Assembly: GCF_023703775.1 (NCBI RefSeq)
Contig: NZ_CP098516.1
Location: 99,816 to 163,815, forward strand
Origin: Haloplanus sp. GDY1
GTDB taxonomy: Archaea; Halobacteriota; Halobacteria; Halobacteriales; Haloferacaceae
DNA: 64,000 nucleotides
Direction of reading: 5' to 3'
A program made the position numbers and the translations under genes. Below the pieces are notes generated by a model that did no database searches, was not told the origin of the DNA, and worked only from the letters and a program-made list of their open reading frames with translations. How positions within the stretch are numbered: position 1 is the stretch's first letter; each line of letters begins with the position of its first letter. This document shows, piece by piece, positions 53,473-61,076 of the stretch.

Positions 53473-54210
53473 ATGACTACCGACGACCGCACCTACTACA
53501 GCGCCGAGGACTTCGGCGACACCTACTACGAAGACGAACACTACGGCCCAGACGACCCGAATTCGCACCACACCACCACCGAGTGCGACAACTGCGACCG
53601 TCCGATTCCCGAAAGCGAGATTTACTGTGCGGACTGCGAACGCGAGCTCGCGGAAGCCAACGCGCGTCCCGAGGCCTACGTACCCGAATTCGACGACATC
53701 GCTGTTGGCTACGAGACTACCATCGATGACCTCGCGTTCGTCGTCGTACCCGCCTGCTCACGCTACGAAGCAATCATCAAGGCCACCTACGCTCTGGATG
53801 ATCGCGAGACCAAGCCCGACCTCCCAACTGGATTCGACGGCCGGACGTTCATCCTCGTCCACGAGACCTCCGAGTCTACCATCCGACCGTTCACCAACGG
53901 ATGGGGCTCGCTCCCCGATGCTGTGCCCGTCGCCAGCGAAGACGGCCTCCGCCTGTTCAACAAGGCACGGAATCGGACGGACTGGCTCGACGACCCGGTC
54001 GAGGAAATACCGACCTCACCCTGGTTCTATCTTCTTGACGCGGAGGGCGCCCCAATCACGGCGGCCAGCGAGTTCGTAGCCCTCATCGACGGATACAACG
54101 TCCCTGACGATCCCGAGGAGTACACACGTCCCGAATACGGAAGTACAGAAGCGGAACTCTGGATCGTCCCGGCGTTCGCATACACGGTGAGGCCGGCTAT
54201 TACATCTTAA
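53473..54210 (+). CDS. Zinc-ribbon protein with C-terminal domain shared with 59880 protein
   Basis: A 245-aa protein. A zinc ribbon lies near the N-terminus (CDNCDRPIPESEIYCADC). The C-terminal part (PWFYLLDAEGAPITAASEFV, ending WIVPAFAYTV) resembles the C-terminus of the 195-aa protein at 59880 (PVFYLYDEYGTAIRAPSEYR, ending WFVTPVDVHY), so the two share a domain. Unknown function. It is one of four genes with the abutting CACCCTCC leader. The interval 54211-54289 holds no gene. Confidence 0.6.
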   Translation: MTTDDRTYYSAEDFGDTYYEDEHYGPDDPNSHHTTTECDNCDRPIPESEIYCADCERELAEANARPEAYVPEFDDIAVGYETTIDDLAFVVVPACSRYEAIIKATYALDDRETKPDLPTGFDGRTFILVHETSESTIRPFTNGWGSLPDAVPVASEDGLRLFNKARNRTDWLDDPVEEIPTSPWFYLLDAEGAPITAASEFVALIDGYNVPDDPEEYTRPEYGSTEAELWIVPAFAYTVRPAITS

Positions 54211-54289
54211 CACGGGATTTCGTGCCTAAGAGATCGAGGACGACTAAGCCCAAATTTCGCTAATAGACTACGTCCGCTATTTTCAGCCG

Positions 54290-54319
54290 GTTTGTGTCCC
54301 TCGAAACGGTGGAGGAACC
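54290..54319 (+). promoter_or_regulatory. Structured leader, GTTTGT class (copy 16)
   Basis: GTTTGTG, TCCCTC paired with GAGGA (one bulge), eight bp before ATG 54328. Confidence 0.68.
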
Positions 54320-54327
54320 AAACTGAA

Positions 54328-54618
54328 ATGCCTACTACTGACACGTCCAGCGAGACGACCACCCCCACCGGCATATACGACATCGTCGTCGTGATAACAC
54401 TCCAGAATACCGACCGCGAGATTGCCGACGAGTTCGTCGCCGCTCGCGACGTGTGTGAACTCGACTCAGGGACAATCGAAGTTACACAGGATGTCGTCGC
54501 CCGAACCGACCACGAAGCCTACCGCTGCGGGGTAAACCTTGTCAGCGCCATTCTCGACGCAGCCGGCCTCGTCGACCAATACAACCTCGGCGACGTTCGC
54601 CTGGGAGTTCCCCAATGA
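54328..54618 (+). CDS. Small protein, first of a five-gene coupled chain
   Basis: A 96-aa protein from ATG 54328 with strands YDIVVVITLQNTDREIADEF and GTIEVTQDVVARTDHEAYR and a C-terminal helix. No family recognised. Its stop overlaps the next ATG by four bases, starting a chain of five overlapping genes that runs to 55826. Confidence 0.6.
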   Translation: MPTTDTSSETTTPTGIYDIVVVITLQNTDREIADEFVAARDVCELDSGTIEVTQDVVARTDHEAYRCGVNLVSAILDAAGLVDQYNLGDVRLGVPQ

Positions 54619-54899
54619 CCCCGCGCACCGATCGAGAGGCCGAGACCGAGACCTGGAGTGGGTTCCTCGCCTGTCCCGAATGTGGCGGTGATCGGTTCTC
54701 GTGGATAATCCACCAGGTCCAGTTCGGCGGTGTGCATCGCTTCGAGAACGGGCACGTAGACGTCGAGGCCAGCAAAGACGGCCCCATCACGGGGTCGGAC
54801 ATCGGCGAGAACGGTGTCTTCTGCGTCGACTGCGGTGAAGACCGCACCTACGACGACCTCGTTCCGGCTCACCACACAGGCACCACGGAGGGGCGATGA
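54615..54899 (+). CDS. Small zinc-ribbon protein
   Basis: A 94-aa protein with two Cys pairs (CPECGGDRFSW at ~20 and CVDCGEDRTYDD at ~70), a zinc ribbon split by a beta-rich segment (IIHQVQFGGVHRFENGHVDV). Coupled to both neighbours by overlap. Likely nucleic-acid or protein binding; function unknown. Confidence 0.62.
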   Translation: MTPRTDREAETETWSGFLACPECGGDRFSWIIHQVQFGGVHRFENGHVDVEASKDGPITGSDIGENGVFCVDCGEDRTYDDLVPAHHTGTTEGR

Positions 54900-55072
54900 T
54901 GCCTGAGTGCCTCGACTGTGGCCAGACCGTCGCGTTCGTCCACGAAGTCGACGGAACAGAGACGCGTATATTTGACGGGAACGGATACCTCGACGGAATA
55001 GAGCATCAACAACTCGAGACGCGCGCCTGCTGGTGTGAGGAGTGCGAGAGCCACAACGTGGAGTTCTACTGA
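54896..55072 (+). CDS. 58-aa zinc-ribbon protein
   Basis: ATG 54896 (or 54899) opens a 58-aa frame overlapping the previous gene, and its TGA overlaps the next ATG by one base. Four cysteines pair as CLDC and CEEC with a further Cys just before the second pair. A single small zinc ribbon; role unknown. Confidence 0.6.
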   Translation: MMPECLDCGQTVAFVHEVDGTETRIFDGNGYLDGIEHQQLETRACWCEECESHNVEFY

Positions 55073-55530
55073 TGAGCAGGCCCACCCACGTCTTCGACGG
55101 CGAGGAGCCGATTTTCGAGCAACTTCACCCCGGAATGGTCTTCATCACAAGGGACGGCGGCCACATCGTCCGCGTCATTCGCGTTGACGAAGCCGCCGAC
55201 GAAATCACACTCACCTATCAGTCAACAGGAGATCGGGAGACGCGTTCCGGCGACGAGATGTGGGCCTTCTGTGACCACGAAGCGTTCGCTGTCCCACCGG
55301 AAGTTCTCCTGAACCCCGAGCGAGTCGTCACCGAGTACGCCTGGTTCCACCTCGGTCGCGATCTCGAAACGATTGGCCGAAGCCACGAACACCACATCGC
55401 CGGGAGCGAACGCGTCTCCGATATCGAGTTCGCTGTCTGGGCCACCAACGAAGCACGCCGGGACAACTGGCCGCCCGACGACGCCGCTGGCGTCTACCTC
55501 GGGGACAGCCTCGACGAGGAGGCCCGCTAA
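55072..55530 (+). CDS. Unknown small protein with beta-barrel-like start
   Basis: A 152-aa protein from ATG 55072 (TGATG overlap). The first half has short strands (GMVFITRDGGHIVRVIRVDE, then EITLTYQSTGDRETRSGDEM) like an SH3/Tudor barrel; the second half is helical with a His-rich stretch (GRSHEHHIAG). No family recognised. Its stop overlaps the next ATG by one base. Confidence 0.58.
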   Translation: MSRPTHVFDGEEPIFEQLHPGMVFITRDGGHIVRVIRVDEAADEITLTYQSTGDRETRSGDEMWAFCDHEAFAVPPEVLLNPERVVTEYAWFHLGRDLETIGRSHEHHIAGSERVSDIEFAVWATNEARRDNWPPDDAAGVYLGDSLDEEAR

Positions 55531-55826
55531 TGGGGGCGCATACGTTCTTCACGCGAGCGAGTGGTCGAGACGCCAAGAGTGCCTTCCAGAACGCCGTCGA
55601 GGATGCCCAATACCACCACGGGCGCGCCGGCTACACTGGGACGATAGCCGAGAAGACGTCGTTCACCGAGATTCCGGTCGAAGAAGTCGGTGATGCCGAC
55701 CCCGACGACTACGCCAGCCAGCTCATCCGCGAACAAGATCCACGTATCGACAGCAAGTGGGGGCCCGCCGGCTGCATCCACCTCGGCGACAACACGTACC
55801 TCTTCTTCGGCTGGGCGAGCGCCTGA
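55530..55826 (+). CDS. Small phage/plasmid-type protein (GYTGTIAEK motif)
   Basis: A 98-aa protein from ATG 55530 (TAATG overlap). Its layout, FTRASGRDAKSAFQNAVEDA then GRAGYTGTIAEKTSFTEI, recalls small proteins in bacterial phages and plasmids with the same GTIAEK string; function unknown. The C-terminus CIHLGDNTYLFFGWAS forms strands. It ends the coupled chain; the acyltransferase gene follows after 34 bp. Confidence 0.62.
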   Translation: MGAHTFFTRASGRDAKSAFQNAVEDAQYHHGRAGYTGTIAEKTSFTEIPVEEVGDADPDDYASQLIREQDPRIDSKWGPAGCIHLGDNTYLFFGWASA

Positions 55827-55860
55827 CTCCCACCCCAGACCTCTCACCACACCCAGAACT

Positions 55861-57261
55861 GTGCATCTCCATCACCCCCAGTCCAGAGTAATACGGCCGC
55901 TTCGCCCCGGCGACATCGTTGCCTTTCCCTATCTCGACGCCGTCGGTCGCTACCTCAGCGACGACGCCACACCGATGTTCGAGTGGTACATCCCGCCGGG
56001 TAGCCCACTCTGTCTCGGGCATCCCTCTGCCATCACCACGCCCGACACGGACGATATGGATGCGATGGTTGACTCTGGTGAGGTCGTCATCGTCGCAACT
56101 GGCTTCGACTCCCTCGCCGACTACGAGGCCCATCAGACCTATCGCGATTGCGACCCCCGACTTGTCTCCCCAGGTGGAGCACCCGCGACCAGCTACCTCG
56201 AGCTTCGCGCCGAACGTGGACGCGGCGCTCGCGAGCGGGTCAACGGGTTTCTGAAACACCCAACCGTCCAATATCGGCACGACCCCGTCACCAAGCCGTT
56301 CCGAATCGCGCTCACCGCAGTCTACGATGAGAGAGACGTCGCGATGGCAGTCCTCGGCCGCCCGAGCGGACGACACAACGCCGATGGGCGCACCCTCGAA
56401 CTGTACCGCTTCGCCGCTCATCCCGACCGGCCTGCGAACACCGGGTCCTGGCTCCTCTCACGATGTTGCCGATGGGCGACGCTCGAAGGCTACGACCGAC
56501 TCCTCACGTACGCCGGCGTCCAGAACGACAACGAGGGAACGATGTATCAGGCCGCCGGGTTCGACCACCTCGACACCACTACCGCAGACCGAAGCAAGTG
56601 GCACTCCCGCAGCGGGCGTGTCGGTGGTGGAACGTACCGGAAGCGCCGCTACGCCCGTCACCTGTCCGACCACCCGCTCGAAGCCCGGCGGCCCGCTGGT
56701 CGCGTTGACGCCGAACAGTCTCAACTCACCGACCGGGGCACAGCACGCAGTTCTGTATGTGCATTACCCCGAAACATCGTGCAGGACGACCTCATCCAGA
56801 CCCGTGAAGAGAGTCCAGACCGCCGAGGAGCCAGCCTCTCCCCGGACGCACAGGCGCTCCTCGAAGAACGGGGTCCAGACGGGGGCGTCCCCCGAGAAAC
56901 AACCCACGCTCCGCTCGTCGCCTGCTTCGGCTACCGGACGCCCGAGGACGCTCTGGTGACCGTGCTCGCCGTCCGTGACTACTCCGTGGAGCAGAACCCA
57001 CGGAATAACACGGCGGCCGTCACGCTGTCGTCTGTGGCGATAGAGCCGGACGTGCTTGCCTATCCAGTGAATGCTCTCCGCGCGCTCATCGCCGACGCCG
57101 TCGAGTGGGCATCGCTCCACGGATACGCGACCGTCGAGTCTCGCCTCGAGAGCCCCACCGCGACCAGTGCACTCGATGGCCTCACCACGCCCATCGGTTT
57201 CGGGACTGACTCGGTCGGAACGGGCATGGTGAGCCCATCGCAGACGCCGTCTTCGGCGTGA
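55861..57261 (+). CDS. Mom/XF1762-like GNAT acyltransferase, possibly tandem
   Basis: A 466-aa protein from GTG 55861 (no in-frame ATG nearby upstream that avoids the previous gene). Residues ~155-265 read AMAVLGRPSGR, then LELYRFAAHPDRPANTGSWL, then ATLEGYDRLLTYAGVQNDNE and GTMYQAAGFDHLD. This matches the acyl-CoA-binding region of the XF1762/Mom group of GNAT enzymes, including the GT-YQA-G string seen in phage Mu Mom, which modifies adenine in DNA. The C-terminal ~130 residues (LIADAVEWASLHGYATVE) look like a second, degraded GNAT unit. It may modify element DNA; the substrate is not shown by sequence. The adjacent DUF6610 gene strengthens the idea. Confidence 0.7.
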   Translation: MHLHHPQSRVIRPLRPGDIVAFPYLDAVGRYLSDDATPMFEWYIPPGSPLCLGHPSAITTPDTDDMDAMVDSGEVVIVATGFDSLADYEAHQTYRDCDPRLVSPGGAPATSYLELRAERGRGARERVNGFLKHPTVQYRHDPVTKPFRIALTAVYDERDVAMAVLGRPSGRHNADGRTLELYRFAAHPDRPANTGSWLLSRCCRWATLEGYDRLLTYAGVQNDNEGTMYQAAGFDHLDTTTADRSKWHSRSGRVGGGTYRKRRYARHLSDHPLEARRPAGRVDAEQSQLTDRGTARSSVCALPRNIVQDDLIQTREESPDRRGASLSPDAQALLEERGPDGGVPRETTHAPLVACFGYRTPEDALVTVLAVRDYSVEQNPRNNTAAVTLSSVAIEPDVLAYPVNALRALIADAVEWASLHGYATVESRLESPTATSALDGLTTPIGFGTDSVGTGMVSPSQTPSSA

Positions 57262-57268
57262 CCAGCTC

Positions 57269-57298
57269 GTTTGTCAGCGGCGACTCTGTGCGCCGCCA
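57269..57298 (+). promoter_or_regulatory. Structured leader, GTTTGTC class (copy 17)
   Basis: GTTTGTCA then perfect stem GCGGCG/CGCCGC, eight bp after the acyltransferase stop and 26 bp before ATG 57325. The stem shares no sequence with other copies, yet position and entry string are kept. Confidence 0.75.
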
Positions 57299-57324
57299 GC
57301 CGATTACCACCTCTTACCTGAACC

Positions 57325-58383
57325 ATGGCACACGCCCAACCACAGCACGCGACATCGGAATCGACGATACGAGCCCTCGATATCGAGGCCGCACGCCGCG
57401 CTGAGTACGTCGCCTTCCTCTCGCGTCATCCCTTCGCGACCGACGCACACGAACTCGGGTTCGTCACCGGCATCCGCGAAGACTGTCGCCTCCAGATCGA
57501 CCACCTCCGCAACGTCGACGTCCCCCTCGGAATGCTCGATAACGACTTCCACAGACCCGACCTCGAGCGGTATCTCGAAACCTTCCGAACGTACGAACCC
57601 GAAATCGGTGTGATCGGCGACGCCCCCACGCCCGAAGCCGCCTATCGCTTCGTCGACGCCGCACGCGACCTCAAAGCAGACTACCCAGACGCGACACTCA
57701 TCATCGTCCCGAAATGCCGCGGGGCCATCGACATCATCGGGGACGCAGAGATCCCAGGGACGCCGCTCGTACTCGGTTACTCAATGGGGTATTCGGACAT
57801 CCTTGCGGACGATTTCTCCGAGGTAGCCGACTGGCGCGGCCAGCGTGTGCATCTCCTCGGCGCAAGTCCACCGAAGCAGTGGGCCGTCATCCAGCAGCTC
57901 ACCCAGCCAACGCTCGCCGGCGATCCACCCGCTGATATCATCGGACTCGATTGGAACGGCGCCCACAAAGTGGCCTACAACGGCGAATTCTGGTCGCGAG
58001 ACGGATGGCAGCGCGCCGACCATCTCTCGATTCGCAGTACCGTTCGTAGAAGCCTCCGTGAGATGCGATCCTACTGGGAGGCACCCGGCGTGTGGCCCAT
58101 TAGACCCACACTCCGTGAGCGTCACGGCACCGCTGTCAGAGAGCCCGACGACGCCGTATGGGCAGCCACAGGCGGAGATATCAGCGAACCCGACCCTCTC
58201 TCTGGCCCGGACGAATGGGAGACACGCGTCGACTTCGACGATGACGAAACCTATCCCATTGAGCACGCCATCGTCGTCACCTACGAGGACGGCCGAACGC
58301 TCGCGTATCGCTCTCAGACCGAGCGCGACTACGTCGAGTACTACGAGGGGCTGTGGAATAGCGTCGCCGAGGAGCGAGTGTGA
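57325..58383 (+). CDS. DUF6610 protein, TIM-barrel/TGT-like candidate
   Basis: A 352-aa protein matching the archaeal DUF6610 pattern: PLGMLDNDFHRPDLERYLET, EIGVIGDAPTPEAAYRFVDA, TLIIVPKCRGAIDIIGD, VLGYSMGYSDILAD, VHLLGASPPKQWAVIQQL and IIGLDWNGAHKVAYNGEFW. The repeated strand-helix units with conserved acidic and HLLG motifs resemble tRNA-guanine-transglycosylase-type barrels, which include DNA-modifying DpdA enzymes. I give that relation low confidence. Beside a Mom-like acyltransferase it suggests a base-modification pair. The interval 58384-58553 holds no gene. Confidence 0.68.
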   Translation: MAHAQPQHATSESTIRALDIEAARRAEYVAFLSRHPFATDAHELGFVTGIREDCRLQIDHLRNVDVPLGMLDNDFHRPDLERYLETFRTYEPEIGVIGDAPTPEAAYRFVDAARDLKADYPDATLIIVPKCRGAIDIIGDAEIPGTPLVLGYSMGYSDILADDFSEVADWRGQRVHLLGASPPKQWAVIQQLTQPTLAGDPPADIIGLDWNGAHKVAYNGEFWSRDGWQRADHLSIRSTVRRSLREMRSYWEAPGVWPIRPTLRERHGTAVREPDDAVWAATGGDISEPDPLSGPDEWETRVDFDDDETYPIEHAIVVTYEDGRTLAYRSQTERDYVEYYEGLWNSVAEERV

Positions 58384-58553
58384 CTGACCTTGTCCGACCG
58401 GCGATAATCGTGATTGGAATTCGCCTGTGGTGAGTATTTTCACCCGAATCTCGGTTTGGCCCAGAGAGCGAAATCTCGCCGAAGCCTTAGATTCGAGGCC
58501 GCCAGACATACGATTGGAAGGAACACTGTCACACGCTCCTTCCATCCCCTTCC

Positions 58554-58706
58554 ATGCCCGACGACACGCAGCTACTCGGTCGCTGTCCGGATTGCGGTGA
58601 GCGAATCGCTACTGCGTGGCGGCTCATTGACTACGAAAAGGCTGACGGGACCGAAGGCACGTGGGCCGAGTGTCCTGCGTGTGGCGAGGTCGTCGCGCCG
58701 GAGTAG
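58554..58706 (+). CDS. 50-aa zinc-ribbon protein
   Basis: ATG 58554 opens a 50-aa frame with CPDCGERIAT and CPACGEVV, a classical two-knuckle zinc ribbon. The clean CxxC...CxxC layout makes it credible despite its length. Function unknown. Confidence 0.6.
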   Translation: MPDDTQLLGRCPDCGERIATAWRLIDYEKADGTEGTWAECPACGEVVAPE

Positions 58707-58760
58707 GCCAACAGCAGAATCAAGTGTATTCCCTCGCGTGACTTGTCTGAGAGTCCACTA

Positions 58761-59174
58761 ATGGAGATTTCCGATCAACTTCGCTGTCTGTTCTCCGCCT
58801 CTGCTGAAGAGCGAGACGGCTCGTATGTCGTTGAGATACCTGAGCAAGAGATTCGACTCGACAATCTTCAGGCGGGCGAGACGTATCGTGTGGCCGTTCT
58901 CCCATCACCGGTGACCGACGACGCCAACGAGACTCAGGCAGAATCGCACCCCGAGCAAACGCCACAGACCCCGCCTGTTGAGGAAGGTGAGCTGCGCACC
59001 GTCGAAATCGGAGACATTGGCGACCAAGGCGACGGTATCACTCGTGTCGAGCGAGGCTTCGTCGTCATTGTTCCTGACACTGAACAGGGTGAACGCGTCA
59101 CCATCGAGATCACTGACGTGCGAGAAAACGTCGCCTTCGCGGATGTTGTCGAGCGCGTCAGTTACTACGACTGA
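58761..59174 (+). CDS. TRAM-domain RNA-binding protein
   Basis: A 137-aa protein from ATG 58761 (an in-frame start lies six codons upstream). The C-terminal ~60 residues are a TRAM domain: VEIGDIGDQGDGITRVERGF, VVIVPDTEQGERVTIEITDV, then ENVAFADVVER. TRAM domains bind RNA, and archaeal single-domain TRAM proteins behave like cold-shock-type RNA chaperones. The N-terminal ~70 residues (SYVVEIPEQEIRLDNLQAGE) form a strand-rich extension. It could act on the structured leaders described in the findings; that is inference. After it, 59175-59369 holds no gene. Confidence 0.82.
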   Translation: MEISDQLRCLFSASAEERDGSYVVEIPEQEIRLDNLQAGETYRVAVLPSPVTDDANETQAESHPEQTPQTPPVEEGELRTVEIGDIGDQGDGITRVERGFVVIVPDTEQGERVTIEITDVRENVAFADVVERVSYYD

Positions 59175-59369
59175 CACCCTCCTCCTCGTTCATCCGTAAT
59201 CCGCGACAGACGTTGGCGTGTGCCCTCTCCTGTCGCTACTTGTGGTCTGCACGGGCTGCGGTAACGACGGGTGACAGCTCGCCGAAGTGATTCGTTCAAT
59301 ACAGAGGGTGTAAGCAACATTCTACTGCCCAATCAGCAGAGTGATGATGTGCCGGTTCTGGTGACCAGT

Positions 59370-59468
59370 ATGAGTGAAGAACAGGGACGTATTCTGGGCA
59401 TCATCGGTATCATACTGTCCGTTCTGACCATGACCTATGCAGTTCTCTGGTTCGCTGGAATCACCTGA
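59370..59468 (+). CDS. 32-aa single-pass membrane peptide
   Basis: ATG 59370 opens a frame MSEEQGRILGIIG... that is essentially one transmembrane helix ending LWFAGIT. The frame is open upstream to 59271, but the acidic start then helix argues for 59370. Plausible small membrane protein; no homologue known to me. Confidence 0.45.
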   Translation: MSEEQGRILGIIGIILSVLTMTYAVLWFAGIT

Positions 59469-59569
59469 GTCGGCGGCCGGTACGCCCGGGAAATAAGACG
59501 AAGTCTGAACGTATAGCACATCATGCCCTTTTGCTGAATTCACCCTCCGGCGACAGCTAACTCGCACCC

Positions 59570-59597
59570 GTTTGTCCGGCCCCGCGCAGCGGAGGCC
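59570..59597 (+). promoter_or_regulatory. Structured leader, GTTTGTC class (copy 18)
   Basis: GTTTGTCC then GGCC-CCGC-GCA-GCGG-A-GGCC, a two-part stem with one bulge, eight bp before ATG 59606. Confidence 0.72.
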
Positions 59598-59605
59598 ATT
59601 CCAAA

Positions 59606-59857
59606 ATGGAACCCAACACCGACGACCAGATCGAAGGACAGCGAATCGTCGCTATCCGAGGGATGACCGATTCAGAACTCGAACGCGAAGACTGGAGCGC
59701 CCGACGTGGGGATTCACCACCCGTCATCGAACTCGAATCGGGCATCCTCCTGTACCCCTCGATGGATCCCGAAGGCAACGGCCCCGGCGCGCTGTTCGGA
59801 ATGAATCCCGACAACGAGGCGTTCTTCCTCTCACCCGATTTGGAGAACCAGATCTGA
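59606..59857 (+). CDS. Small haloarchaeal protein of unknown function
   Basis: An 83-aa protein from ATG 59606. RIVAIRGMTDSELEREDWSA then PPVIELESGILLYPSMDPEG is a short alpha/beta unit that I associate with small conserved haloarchaeal proteins, without a known role. It follows a structured leader directly and precedes the 59880 gene by 22 bp. Confidence 0.6.
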   Translation: MEPNTDDQIEGQRIVAIRGMTDSELEREDWSARRGDSPPVIELESGILLYPSMDPEGNGPGALFGMNPDNEAFFLSPDLENQI

Positions 59858-59879
59858 TCGCCCTCTTCTCTACCCACTC

Positions 59880-60467
59880 ATGCACATGCTCATACGCGTC
59901 GTCTCGCAGGCCCACTGCGCTGAGGACGCAACAGGAATCGCCCGTGGCCTCTTCGAGGGCTACGAGGCACCACTGTATCCCACATTCGACTACGGCACGC
60001 TCATGACCGACGGCGGTCGATGGAGCGACTCGCTCCCCGAAGAGATCCGTGACGTCGGCTCCGTCCGGGCCGACAGCGACACCGGAAACGACCTCATCGA
60101 AGGTGCGTGGCACTCGACGATGAACGAACTCTCGCGGAAACTCGCAGTCATCCGTAGCGCCTTCGAGCAGCTCACCGACGAGGAGATTCTAGAAGGCCCG
60201 AGCGTCGAGGCCACCGTCGAACCGTGGAACCCCCTTGGTCTCGCGACCGACGAAGACGACTATATCGACACCTACACCGGCGATGTCCGGTATGCGATGC
60301 ACGGCGTCGGGGGGTACAGTGGTCCAGTGTTCTACCTGTACGACGAATACGGAACGGCCATTCGCGCTCCTTCAGAATACCGCACCCTCCTCGAAAACAT
60401 CGCAACCGGAGACACCCACGAGGGCGACCGGGAATGGTTCGTCACGCCCGTCGATGTCCACTACTAA
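59880..60467 (+). CDS. Unknown protein sharing a domain with the 53473 protein
   Basis: A 195-aa protein from ATG 59880 (an internal ATG at 59886 is possible). The N-terminus MHMLIRVVSQAHCAEDATGI and GRWSDSLPEEIRDVGSVRAD look alpha/beta. The last ~60 residues (PVFYLYDEYGTAIRAPSEYR to WFVTPVDVHY) match the end of the 245-aa protein at 53473. The shared C-terminal domain hints at related roles; none can be named. Confidence 0.6.
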   Translation: MHMLIRVVSQAHCAEDATGIARGLFEGYEAPLYPTFDYGTLMTDGGRWSDSLPEEIRDVGSVRADSDTGNDLIEGAWHSTMNELSRKLAVIRSAFEQLTDEEILEGPSVEATVEPWNPLGLATDEDDYIDTYTGDVRYAMHGVGGYSGPVFYLYDEYGTAIRAPSEYRTLLENIATGDTHEGDREWFVTPVDVHY

Positions 60468-60504
60468 TCACCCAGTCCCCGGCAGAACAACGCCGACGAC
60501 GCCA

Positions 60505-60975
60505 TCACTCACTACCCGCTTTCCCCGCATACTTCGAGGTGACTGTCCCCTTGCTGTTTCGGTAGACGCAGTAGCGGTAAGGGCCGTGGGGACACTGCTT
60601 GCAGCCGGGCCCGCAATCGAGCTTGCGTATCTCAACCGTCCCGTACCTTCGCAATTCCTCATCCGAGAGCGCGATTCGCTCCGACTTCGACATCGTCTCG
60701 ATCTCCTTCTGTCGGCGCTGGCGATCCTGAGCTGACTGCTGTTTCTGTGGTAGGGTTTCAACCGTCTCACCTCCCCCCGCATCACTCTCAGTACTGCTAG
60801 TCTCCGCTGACGAAACGGGCCTCGACTTGTACGCGATCAACTCCTCGGCGTATTCGATAACGCGCTCGAGCTTCGGAATGCTCTGCGACTGGAGTGGATC
60901 AACAACCCAGTTCGCCAGCTCGTCTGGAGGGTTGGGAAACTCCTCATCGTTGCTTTCAGACGCGTCCGTGGGCAT
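60505..60975 (-). CDS. DUF6788-like protein
   Basis: A 156-aa protein. The C-terminus carries the family's cysteine pattern and HGPY string (CGPGCKQCPHGPYRYCVYRN) followed by VTSKYAGKAG, which fits DUF6788. A helical, Gln/Arg-rich region precedes it. I chose ATG 60975, immediately next to inverted repeat 6; the alternative ATG 61002 lies inside the repeat's spacer. The inverted repeat therefore sits between this gene and the divergent 61077 gene and could control both. Confidence 0.72.
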   Translation of the reverse strand: MPTDASESNDEEFPNPPDELANWVVDPLQSQSIPKLERVIEYAEELIAYKSRPVSSAETSSTESDAGGGETVETLPQKQQSAQDRQRRQKEIETMSKSERIALSDEELRRYGTVEIRKLDCGPGCKQCPHGPYRYCVYRNSKGTVTSKYAGKAGSE

Positions 60976-61026
60976 TTTCCTACGCAACAGTTTACGCAGC
61001 ATTCGGTTTAGTAGTTGCGTAGGAAA
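60976..61026. promoter_or_regulatory. TCCTACGCAAC inverted repeat 6 (full, bidirectional position)
   Basis: Arms TTTCCTACGCAAC and GTTGCGTAGGAAA, 13 bp perfect, 51 bp overall. The left end abuts ATG 60975 (minus), and structured leader copy 19 starts 15 bp to the right. (The half-site at 51353 counts as member 5.). Confidence 0.78.
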
Positions 61027-61040
61027 CGACTCTCGCGCCC

Positions 61041-61070
61041 GTTTGTTGCCCTCGAGTCGGTGGAGGGACC
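61041..61070 (+). promoter_or_regulatory. Structured leader, GTTTGT class (copy 19)
   Basis: GTTTGTTG then CCCTC/GAGGG stem around GAGTCGGTG, six bp before ATG 61077. Confidence 0.72.
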
Positions 61071-61076
61071 TGCTCC

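Noticed and set aside
32243..61026. Integron-like attC sites
   Set aside because: The paired TCCTACGCAAC/GTTGCGTAGGA arms around gene groups recall attC structure, but the arms do not fit the RYYYAAC/GTTRRRY core, spacing between sites is irregular (3-15 kb), and no integrase is present.
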